NCBI GenBank assembly: GCA_030425425.1
Contig: JAUIAO010000029.1
Coordinates: forward strand, 1 to 64,000
Direction of reading: 5' to 3'
DNA length: 64,000 bases
Source: Bacteroidia bacterium
Lineage (GTDB): Bacteria > Bacteroidota > Bacteroidia > Cytophagales > Cyclobacteriaceae
Positions 23,979 to 31,568 of this stretch are shown here, piece after piece (the first letter of the stretch is position 1; each line of letters begins with the position of its first letter). The notes under the pieces were generated by a model. That model ran no database searches and was not told the origin of the DNA. It worked only from the letters and a program-made list of their open reading frames with translations. The position numbers were made by a program, and so were the translations under genes.

Positions 23979-24008
23979 ATACTAAATTAGTTAGCTTTGC
24001 TAAATCAA
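23979..24008 (+). promoter_or_regulatory. dinB promoter/operator region
   Basis: ATACTAAATTAGT (23979-23991), containing the perfect palindrome ACTAAATTAGT, is followed by TTAGCTTTGC (23991-24000), which includes a TAGCTTTG -7-like box. Only 8 bases separate the box from the ATG, so the transcript may be leaderless. TTAGCTTTGC also lies just before the DnaE-like gene. Confidence 0.5.
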
Positions 24009-25216
24009 TGAATTCAATCCTACATTTAGATCTCGATACCTTTTTTGTGTCTGTGGAGCGCAAGAAAAACAGCGCCCTGGAGGGTAAGCCCGTCATGATC
24101 GGGGGAACCAGTGATCGGGGTGTGGTGGCGGCCTGTAGCTATGAAGCGCGTCAGTACGGGGTGCATTCGGCTATGCCGATGAAGCTGGCCAGATCGCTAT
24201 GCCCGGAGGCGGTTATTATTCGTGGCAACTCTGCAGATTATACCAAAGAATCCAAATTGGTGACGGATATCCTGCAAGAGTCGGTGCCTGTATTGGAAAA
24301 GAGCTCTATCGATGAATTTTATGTGGACCTTACGGGGACGGACAAGTTTTTTGGTGCGTGGCAGATGGCTACTGAGTTGCGTCAGCGCATCATTAATGAG
24401 TCAGGTTTACCTATTTCCTTTGGGTTGTCAGAAAATAAGACGGTTTCGAAAGTAGCTACCAATGAAGCCAAGCCCAATAATCAGATCCGTATTGATTATG
24501 GTAAGGAAAAACCATTTTTGGCACCTCTCTCTGTGAAGAAGATTCCGATGGTGGGAGATAAGACGTATGCTAAGCTGCTTAGCCTTGGAGTGAGAAAAAT
24601 TCACACGGTACAGGAAATGTCTGTGGATCTGATGGAGCGCGCTTTTGGTGCCAATGGCGTATCAATCTGGAAAAAGGCTAATGGTATAGATCATTCCAAA
24701 GTGATTCCATATTCGGAGCGAAAGTCTATTTCTACTGAGCGTACTTTTAATAAAGACACTATAGATGTGACCAGATTGAAAGGCATTCTCACAGCCATGA
24801 CGGAGAATTTGGCCTTTCAGCTGCGTCGCGGGCAGAAACTCACGGCCTGCATCACTGTGAAAGTGCGCTATTCGGATTTCAATACCTACACACTACAATC
24901 ACGAATACCTTATACGGCGGCAGATCATGTGTTGATACCGAGGGCTTTAGAGTTGTTTGATCGGTTGTATAATAAGCGATTGCTCGTTCGCCTGATTGGT
25001 GTGCGTTTGAGCGATCTTGTGAATGGTTTTTATCAGATTGACTTGTTTGATGACAATGAGGAGCAGCTCAATTTATACGGAGCTATGGATAAGATCCGTG
25101 ATAAATATGGCGATCGCTCCATCATGCGAGTGTCTGGTATGGAGGCTAAGACCATTGGTCGATGGAATCCTTTCACTGGCGAGCCACCTCCACTGCTAGC
25201 CAACAGGAGACAGTGA
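24008..25216 (+). CDS. dinB: DNA polymerase IV (Y-family translesion polymerase)
   Basis: A 402-residue error-prone polymerase that copies past DNA lesions. Catalytic residues are Asp8 (LHLDLDTFFVSVE) and Asp102/Glu103 (SSIDEFYVDLTG). The thumb and little-finger domains follow (about 170-340). A beta-clamp-binding motif QIDLF is at 343-347. The tail ends GRWNPFTGEPPPLLANRRQ. Length is normal. The promoter element it shares with the DnaE-like gene 6 kb downstream suggests co-regulation, perhaps damage-induced. Confidence 0.92.
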   Translation: MNSILHLDLDTFFVSVERKKNSALEGKPVMIGGTSDRGVVAACSYEARQYGVHSAMPMKLARSLCPEAVIIRGNSADYTKESKLVTDILQESVPVLEKSSIDEFYVDLTGTDKFFGAWQMATELRQRIINESGLPISFGLSENKTVSKVATNEAKPNNQIRIDYGKEKPFLAPLSVKKIPMVGDKTYAKLLSLGVRKIHTVQEMSVDLMERAFGANGVSIWKKANGIDHSKVIPYSERKSISTERTFNKDTIDVTRLKGILTAMTENLAFQLRRGQKLTACITVKVRYSDFNTYTLQSRIPYTAADHVLIPRALELFDRLYNKRLLVRLIGVRLSDLVNGFYQIDLFDDNEEQLNLYGAMDKIRDKYGDRSIMRVSGMEAKTIGRWNPFTGEPPPLLANRRQ

Positions 25217-25247
25217 TTAATGTTAAAAATGGTAACTTTATTATGCT

Positions 25248-25871
25248 ATGTCACATACCTATCAGTACCAAGAGCCAAAGATTGAAGACATTTCCATGCT
25301 AGAGCCGGAGGCTACCTATTCGTATGCCAATTATCTACGCTGGGCATTTGAGGAGCGAGTGGAGCTGATCAAAGGAAAGCTTTTTAGGATGTCTCCTGCT
25401 CAAAGAAGAGCCCATCAAAAAATTGATTCGAGGATACATATTGAAATAGGCTCTTTCCTAAAAGGGTATACCTGTGAAATTTATTCTGCTCCATTCGATG
25501 TTCGTTTTCCGAATAACATCAATGATTCGGACGATCAAACATTTACCGTGGTACAACCGGATATTTGTGTAATCTGTGACTTGTCCAAGCTGGATGATGC
25601 TGGCTGCAAAGGAGCGCCTGATCTGATTGTGGAGATTCTATCTCCTTCTACCGCTTCAAAAGATCTCAATGAAAAATACCGCCTCTATGAGGAGTTTGGA
25701 GTGCAGGAATATTGGGTAGTTTATCCCGGTGAAAATGTGCTGGAAATCTATGACCTTACCGATGGTTTGTATGTGCTGAGAGGAAAGTTTCTGAGAGAGG
25801 ATGTTGTCACTTCTAAGGTGCTGAAAGGATTAGAAATTAAGTTAGATGAGGTTTTTGAAGAAGATTATTGA
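25248..25871 (+). CDS. Uma2-family PD-(D/E)XK nuclease, copy 1
   Basis: A 207-residue Uma2 (DUF820) protein. It opens with a shared segment (TYSYANYLRWAFEERVELIK) and has the nuclease-fold motifs VQPDICVICD and GAPDLIVEILSPST, then QEYWVVYPGENVLEIYDL. The catalytic Asp and Glu of the fold appear intact. It is the first of three tandem near-identical genes; the copies differ mainly around residues 52-82. The biological role of Uma2 proteins is poorly known. Confidence 0.85.
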   Translation: MSHTYQYQEPKIEDISMLEPEATYSYANYLRWAFEERVELIKGKLFRMSPAQRRAHQKIDSRIHIEIGSFLKGYTCEIYSAPFDVRFPNNINDSDDQTFTVVQPDICVICDLSKLDDAGCKGAPDLIVEILSPSTASKDLNEKYRLYEEFGVQEYWVVYPGENVLEIYDLTDGLYVLRGKFLREDVVTSKVLKGLEIKLDEVFEEDY

Positions 25872-26491
25872 TGGATATGTATCAATACGAAGAGCCAAAG
25901 ATTGAAGATATTTCCTTGCTGGAGCCGGAAGCTACCTATTCCTATGCTAATTATCTGCGCTGGGCATTTGAGGAGCGAGTAGAGCTGATCAAAGGCAAGC
26001 TTTTCAGGATGTCTCCTGCTCCGAGAAGAGCTCATCAGGATATCGCAGGGACAATACATGCCAGAATGCATGTTTTCCTATCTCAAAAAGAATGTAAAGT
26101 TTATCATGCTCCATTCGATGTTCGTTTTCCGAATAACATCAATGATCCGGATGATCAAACCTTTACAGTAGTACAGCCAGATATTTGTGTAATCTGTGAC
26201 TTGTCCAAGCTGGATGATGCTGGCTGCAAAGGAGCGCCTGATCTGATTGTGGAGATTCTATCTGCTTCTACCGCTTCAAAAGATCTCAATGAAAAATACC
26301 GCCTCTATGAGGAGTTTGGAGTGCAGGAATATTGGGTAGTTTATCCCGGTGAAAATGTGCTGGAAATCTATGATCTTACCGATGGTGTGTATGTGCTGAG
26401 AGGGAAGTTTCTGAGAGAGGATGTTGTCACTTCTAAGGTGCTGAAAGGATTGGAAATTAAGTTAGATGAGGTTTTTGAAGAAGATTATTGA
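25871..26491 (+). CDS. Uma2-family PD-(D/E)XK nuclease, copy 2
   Basis: A 206-residue paralogue, starting MDMYQYEEPKIEDISLLEPE. The ATG shares its A with the stop codon of copy 1 (TGATG), so translation is coupled. Motifs PDICVI and DLIVEILSAST are retained (Ala replaces Pro in the latter). The segment around 52-80 (QDIAGTIHARMHVFLSQKEC) is unlike copies 1 and 3, while both flanks are nearly identical at DNA level. Confidence 0.85.
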   Translation: MDMYQYEEPKIEDISLLEPEATYSYANYLRWAFEERVELIKGKLFRMSPAPRRAHQDIAGTIHARMHVFLSQKECKVYHAPFDVRFPNNINDPDDQTFTVVQPDICVICDLSKLDDAGCKGAPDLIVEILSASTASKDLNEKYRLYEEFGVQEYWVVYPGENVLEIYDLTDGVYVLRGKFLREDVVTSKVLKGLEIKLDEVFEEDY

Positions 26492-27114
26492 TGGATATGT
26501 ATCAATACGAAGAGCCAAAGATTGAAGATATTTCCTTGCTGGAGCCAGAAGCAACCTATTCCTATGCCAATTATCTACGCTGGGCATTTGAGGAGCGAGT
26601 GGAGCTGATCAAAGGAAAGCTTTTCAGGATGTCGCCAGCTCCGAGGAGAAGTCATCAGGATATTAGTTTAGTTCTTGGCACTGCCATGTTTAGCTTTTTA
26701 AAAGGAAAGCCATGCAAAACGTATATGGCTCCTTTCGATGTGCGTTTTCCCAATACTCTCAATGATCCAGATGATCAGACATTTACCGTGGTGCAACCGG
26801 ATATTTGTGTGATCTGTGACTTGTCCAAGCTGGATGATGCCGGCTGCAAAGGAGCACCTGATCTGATTGTGGAGATTCTTTCTCCTTCCACCGCTTCAAA
26901 AGATCTCAATGAAAAATACCGACTCTACGAGGAGTTTGGAGTGCAGGAATATTGGGTAGTTTATCCCGGTGAAAATGTGCTGGAAATCTATGACCTTACC
27001 GATGGTGTGTATGTGCTGAGAGGAAAGTTTCTGAGAGAGGATGTTGTCACTTCTGGTGTTTTGAAGGGGCTGGAGATCAAGCTGGAAGATGTTTTTGAGG
27101 AGCCTTCTAATTGA
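26491..27114 (+). CDS. Uma2-family PD-(D/E)XK nuclease, copy 3
   Basis: A 207-residue paralogue, coupled to copy 2 by the same TGATG junction. The variable segment here is QDISLVLGTAMFSFLKGKPC and the C-terminus diverges slightly (LEDVFEEPSN). Nuclease-fold motifs are retained. The next gene is convergent, 12 bases after its stop. Confidence 0.85.
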   Translation: MDMYQYEEPKIEDISLLEPEATYSYANYLRWAFEERVELIKGKLFRMSPAPRRSHQDISLVLGTAMFSFLKGKPCKTYMAPFDVRFPNTLNDPDDQTFTVVQPDICVICDLSKLDDAGCKGAPDLIVEILSPSTASKDLNEKYRLYEEFGVQEYWVVYPGENVLEIYDLTDGVYVLRGKFLREDVVTSGVLKGLEIKLEDVFEEPSN

Positions 27115-27126
27115 AGAAAGGCAATC

Positions 27127-30100
27127 TTATCTCGAAATGAATACCTTTTGCAAATATGATACATGTCCCATCCTCACTTTGAGGAAATAAACACCATTTT
27201 TGATAAATGAAGGTACAGCAAATTCTGTTCGCTCTGGCATCTGTTTTAGATAGATCTGAGAGCCATCCATGCTAATTAATTCAACACTTAATTCCTTAAT
27301 ATTGGGTATTTGCACATTAATTGATTTTCCGATTACCGGGTTCGGATATATCAGGCTAGACAGCAGTTTATGAGTGCTTAGCATATCAGAAAAAATGTTT
27401 GTAGCTCCGGGTGAGCCATTGTTGCCGATAAGCTGCCAGCTACTTGCCAGGCTGTTATCCAGGTTTGGATCTATTAGTCCGAGCGTACTTTCGGGTGTAG
27501 TTAAGGGCCAAGAAGATTCCTCGTCATAGCAAACTTCATCTACTGTAGTGCCGGTGGTATTAAATAACCGTACACAGTCATTTTCACTTGAAAGCCCAAA
27601 ATCAAAACTGCCAGTGCTACTAATACCTGATTGCACACTTTCGAAGGCTGTCTGATCTCTGCAAACAACCAGAAAATCACCTGCGCTGAGCTGAACACTC
27701 GGAAATGTGAAAACATGTGTATCATCATCATCTTTCAATTCCCAACCTGTGAGATCTGCGCTGGAGACGCCATTGTTGTAGAGCTCTACCCAATCTTCTG
27801 TGTTAACTTGTTCTGTGGTGTTATTGCAGATTTCGTTGATGACGATAACGGAGGAGTCTTCGTCCATTCGTTCGAACACAGCTTCAATTTCCATATTCTT
27901 ATCGATCGAAAGTGTTATTTGGGAATCAGTGCCAGAAGCATCTCCGCTCCATTTCACAAATTGATAACCGGGCGCGGGAATGGCCTCCAGAGTCACTGGG
28001 ATTCTGGAAAAGTACTGCCCTGACCAGGGATAGGAGCTGATATTCAGTGTATTGATCCTTATAACACCCTGATTTTCAGAAGAATTGATCTTTAGTTCGA
28101 ATTGGTTGCCCGTATTGAATTGATTCTGTAAGTGTCCAACAATTCTACTCGGCCGGTTTTCAGCATATTCCTTCATGCGTGTCACTTCATAATACCAATT
28201 GTTCACATTGCCGTTCCATCTGTTCATGTGGCTGCTGATGTCAGATTCTATCACAGCAGCCATCGAATCAATACGGGTTTTGATCTTTTGGGCTTCCCAG
28301 CTCGTATTAAGTTGATCACAAAAAGCGTTGATAAACTGATTTTTGAACTCAGTGTTTTCGATAAGTTTACGAAGCAAGAGGGTGGACCATGGTGGGTTTG
28401 GCCAATTCGGCCCGTAAGGGTCTAGTGCAAACTGGAGAGTGTTGTAGTTAACATTTTCACCAAAAAGCGAAAAGCCAAAATCAGTATCGTAAGCAATCCA
28501 TCTCCACTTTGTGTTACTCGATTTCCAAAACTTGATATTGTTACCAGGCCAATCCTTATTATCAATGAAAATATTGGCAGACTGATAAAAAATAAAATTT
28601 TCAACATCTATTTGGGATGCCACATACTGGTAATTTTCATCTACAGAGAGATCATTATTTTCGATATATGAAATTAACGCCCTGTAAGCAGTTTCATCTC
28701 CTTCGACAGGCTGTCCATCTAATTCCAGAATGGTGATGCTGTCTGGATCTAGCTGATGATGACGAGCGATAAAATCCTCATTGACTTTCTCCCTGATATT
28801 CTGGATACCCCAAAATTCGCCATTGAGATATAGGACTGCTGGTTGGTATGCCTGCTTGTCTATAGACGGTGCAAACAAAGTTGTTAGCATTGCATCGCGG
28901 AACATGCTAAGGTTCCAGTCATTTCCAGAGTTTCTAAGTACAATGCTGGAAAATTCATTTATATCCAGGTTGCTGAAAATTTGATGAGAAAATGTATCGT
29001 CTCCATAACTTTTTCGTGCATGTACAGCCAGAGATTTTTGATCAAAAGCACGGGTCCACCCTCCAAAAATTTTGATACCTACATCCTGGGATAAAAGTGT
29101 TTCGCCGTTTGAGCTGAGCATTTCAAGGTGGGCTGGTTTTTCCCAGTCCTGCCAAAAATTCGCCCCGAAGAAAGGGTTGTTTGGCTCTGCATCCGGTCCT
29201 AGTTCATAGATACCCTCATTATAGTCCCAGAGATTGTGTGGGTCTGTCGCTAGGGATACTATTGGGATTTCGTGTGTGGTATTGATGAAGTAAGATTGCG
29301 TATTTACTGCTCCATTCAGGGTGTTTTGGTTGGCGACCTGCGCTCTTAGTACCGTGGTTTTGTTGATGATAATTGGGCAGGAATACAGTGTGCCATCTGT
29401 GGAGGGCAAAGAGCCATCCAGGGTATAATAGATTTTATCTGAGGAATCGTTGGATTCGAGGGTGATTTGTAAACTATTGGAGTAAATACCTCCTGGTATT
29501 GAGAAATTCACATTTCCAGCTTTAGTGCTGAATCCCTTCGCGTTGTTGGCTATTCCGGGTGTAGGTTCTTCGTAGTAAACCCACTCTTCTTTGTTGTTGA
29601 TATTTCTTCCGAAGGAGATATCTGCGTCCATTACCGGGAATGTCACTGAGTCAACAATATGATTTTCTGTATCCAATAGTAGCACCGTTTCCCCATCTGA
29701 TTTTAGTTCAAAGTTGGTGTGCAGGTAGTTTTGTGACGCACTCAGGTAACTGGAAAGCTGGTTTTCTCCTTCAGTTAGGCCAATGGATAAGAATGGGATT
29801 GCAGTGAGATCTGAGGAGCCAGTACTGTGGTTGTGTACTTGTATGGCAATCGTATTTTCTCCTTCCTGTAAGATTTCAGCGAACTGGTCAATCAGAAACT
29901 CGTCAGGTGGATTGCCCTGGTAAATCTGCGCTTCATGATTGTAGTTGTCCGCTGCCTGATTGTAGGCAGGTGGGCCCTCAGAAGAAATATTCGCTCGGGC
30001 AACTTCTACGCCATTGATATATGCTACAAAGGCATCGTCATAGTCCATGTGTAATATGACCTTTTGGACTGCATTCAGACTTTCAATCTGAAAGTTTTTC

Positions 30101-30573
30101 CTCAGAAAAACAGACAGCACGCTGGGTAATTCTGTATTGTCATCGCCATCACCATACCCAAACCCACTTTGGCCTGATGGCCATGAGCTATCATCATATC
30201 CTGCTAGATACCACGAGGCGGAAGTGGTGTTGTTTGGGACGGTGTATTTCCAATCACTTCCGATATCGATGATTGTTTGCCAAGTAAGTGGAGGGATGTT
30301 TCGGTCTTTACCAGATGCAAATACCAATAAATACTCCTTGCTCCCGATGGTCGTATTAGGAAATTCCCAAACGTTATTGGAGTCAGAAAGGACGTATCCT
30401 TTAAGGTTTACAGCTTGCTCTCCTTCGTTGAATAATTCGATCCAGTCCGGGTCGTCCTGGTCCTCATCATACAAGGTGTTTGTATTAGAGGCCATCAGCT
30501 CGTTGATTCGAACCTGAGAAAACCCAGGCCATGTCAATGAGCTTAGGAACAATAGGGCCAGAGCTCGTTTCAT
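27127..30573 (-). CDS. Secreted lamin-tail/CotH protein with T9SS sorting signal
   Basis: A 1148-residue secreted multidomain protein. In order: signal peptide (1-19); lamin-tail domain (about 20-110, INELMASNTNTLYDEDQDDP); a jelly-roll-like region (about 115-280); a chitobiase C-terminal-like repeat (about 365-425, KIYYTLDGSLPSTDGTLYSC); a CotH kinase-like domain (about 495-800, LYLNGEFWGIQNIREKVNED and WRWIAYDTDFGF); a Listeria/Bacteroides-type repeat; a second lamin-tail domain (about 930-1045); and a C-terminal T9SS sorting domain (YPNPVIGKSINVQ...LQKVFISR). It is expected on the cell surface. Its last 240 residues match the neighbouring gene. Confidence 0.88.
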   Translation of the reverse strand: MKRALALLFLSSLTWPGFSQVRINELMASNTNTLYDEDQDDPDWIELFNEGEQAVNLKGYVLSDSNNVWEFPNTTIGSKEYLLVFASGKDRNIPPLTWQTIIDIGSDWKYTVPNNTTSASWYLAGYDDSSWPSGQSGFGYGDGDDNTELPSVLSVFLRKNFQIESLNAVQKVILHMDYDDAFVAYINGVEVARANISSEGPPAYNQAADNYNHEAQIYQGNPPDEFLIDQFAEILQEGENTIAIQVHNHSTGSSDLTAIPFLSIGLTEGENQLSSYLSASQNYLHTNFELKSDGETVLLLDTENHIVDSVTFPVMDADISFGRNINNKEEWVYYEEPTPGIANNAKGFSTKAGNVNFSIPGGIYSNSLQITLESNDSSDKIYYTLDGSLPSTDGTLYSCPIIINKTTVLRAQVANQNTLNGAVNTQSYFINTTHEIPIVSLATDPHNLWDYNEGIYELGPDAEPNNPFFGANFWQDWEKPAHLEMLSSNGETLLSQDVGIKIFGGWTRAFDQKSLAVHARKSYGDDTFSHQIFSNLDINEFSSIVLRNSGNDWNLSMFRDAMLTTLFAPSIDKQAYQPAVLYLNGEFWGIQNIREKVNEDFIARHHQLDPDSITILELDGQPVEGDETAYRALISYIENNDLSVDENYQYVASQIDVENFIFYQSANIFIDNKDWPGNNIKFWKSSNTKWRWIAYDTDFGFSLFGENVNYNTLQFALDPYGPNWPNPPWSTLLLRKLIENTEFKNQFINAFCDQLNTSWEAQKIKTRIDSMAAVIESDISSHMNRWNGNVNNWYYEVTRMKEYAENRPSRIVGHLQNQFNTGNQFELKINSSENQGVIRINTLNISSYPWSGQYFSRIPVTLEAIPAPGYQFVKWSGDASGTDSQITLSIDKNMEIEAVFERMDEDSSVIVINEICNNTTEQVNTEDWVELYNNGVSSADLTGWELKDDDDTHVFTFPSVQLSAGDFLVVCRDQTAFESVQSGISSTGSFDFGLSSENDCVRLFNTTGTTVDEVCYDEESSWPLTTPESTLGLIDPNLDNSLASSWQLIGNNGSPGATNIFSDMLSTHKLLSSLIYPNPVIGKSINVQIPNIKELSVELISMDGSQIYLKQMPERTEFAVPSFIKNGVYFLKVRMGHVSYLQKVFISR

Positions 30574-30605
30574 GATTTCATGAGGTATGTCGGGTAGATG
30601 ACGAA

Positions 30606-31391
30606 TTATCTCGCAACGATTATCTTCTGAAGATGGGTGATGTCCTCCTGAGTCACTTTTACATAATAGATCCCATTACTTATGGAAGAAGGGATGCTGT
30701 ATTCTGTATCATTTATTCTACTTAAGTTGATTTGAGATCCATCCATGCTGATTAGTACAACACTTGCGGACTTCTGATTTGCAAGTTGAACATTGATTGA
30801 CTGTCCGTTTACCGGGTTCGGGTATGCCAGATTTGACAGAAGTTTAGGTGTGCTAAGAATCGTGGAAAATTCATTCATCGAACCAGGTGAGCCATTATTG
30901 CTGATCAGTTGCCAGCTGCTTGCCAGGCTATTATCCAGATTCGGGTCTTTCAACCCTAATGTTCTGCCTAGATTGGCTTTGCTCCATGGAGCTTCCTCTT
31001 CATAGCAAACCTCATCCATGGTAGCGCCAGACGCATTGAATAATCGCACACAATCACCATCACTAGAGAGACCAAAATCAAAATCACCTGTGGTGGTGAT
31101 GCCTGATTGTAAGCTCTCAAAAGCAGCCTGATCTCTACAAACTACCAAGTAAGCTCCCGCGCTTAGTTGGACGCTTGGGAAGGTAAAGACATGCGTGTCA
31201 TCATCATCTTTTAACTCCCATCCCGTCAGATCTACTGTGCCGGATCCGTTGTTGTAGAGTTCTACCCAGTCCTCTGTATCAAATTCCAGTGGTGGATTGT
31301 TGCAAATCTCGTTGATGACGATATCTGACTGTGAAAATACGGTTTGAGCAATGAGCGCAAGTAGTAGTGTAAGAATATTCTTTTTAAACAT
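30606..31391 (-). CDS. Secreted lamin-tail protein with T9SS sorting signal
   Basis: A 261-residue protein: signal peptide (1-20), one lamin-tail domain (about 22-165, DIVINEICNN, TEDWVELYNNGSGTVDLTGW) and a T9SS C-terminal domain (YPNPVNGQSINVQLANQKS...LQKIIVAR). It is essentially a free-standing copy of the C-terminal part of the 1148-residue protein next door, sharing for example WELKDDDDTHVFTFPSVQLS. Duplication or domain fusion is evident. Confidence 0.85.
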   Translation of the reverse strand: MFKKNILTLLLALIAQTVFSQSDIVINEICNNPPLEFDTEDWVELYNNGSGTVDLTGWELKDDDDTHVFTFPSVQLSAGAYLVVCRDQAAFESLQSGITTTGDFDFGLSSDGDCVRLFNASGATMDEVCYEEEAPWSKANLGRTLGLKDPNLDNSLASSWQLISNNGSPGSMNEFSTILSTPKLLSNLAYPNPVNGQSINVQLANQKSASVVLISMDGSQINLSRINDTEYSIPSSISNGIYYVKVTQEDITHLQKIIVAR

Positions 31392-31536
31392 GTTCGGGGG
31401 ATTAATTATTTCGCTGAATGGCGAATATATAGTGTGTATCTAATATTAAATTTTTATTACCTCAAAATTATCTCGTTTTATTGTAAAAGGGACAATTATT
31501 CAAAATGCTACAGGCTTTATGTAAAAACTAATAAAA

Positions 31537-31568
31537 ATGGTAAAGCTAAAATAATTAGCTTTGCATCG
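31537..31568 (+). promoter_or_regulatory. Promoter/operator of the DnaE-like gene
   Basis: AAAGCTAA and TTAGCTTT form an 8-bp inverted repeat with a 5-base spacer (31542-31562). They include the 10-mer TTAGCTTTGC (31555-31564) also found immediately before dinB. The start codon GTG at 31568 lies only 4 bases downstream of the -7-like box TAGCTTTG, implying a leaderless message or a more distal promoter. Confidence 0.45.

Noticed and set aside
28132..30517. Forward frames opposite the CotH-type protein
   Set aside because: Antisense shadows without signal, motif or ribosome-binding support.
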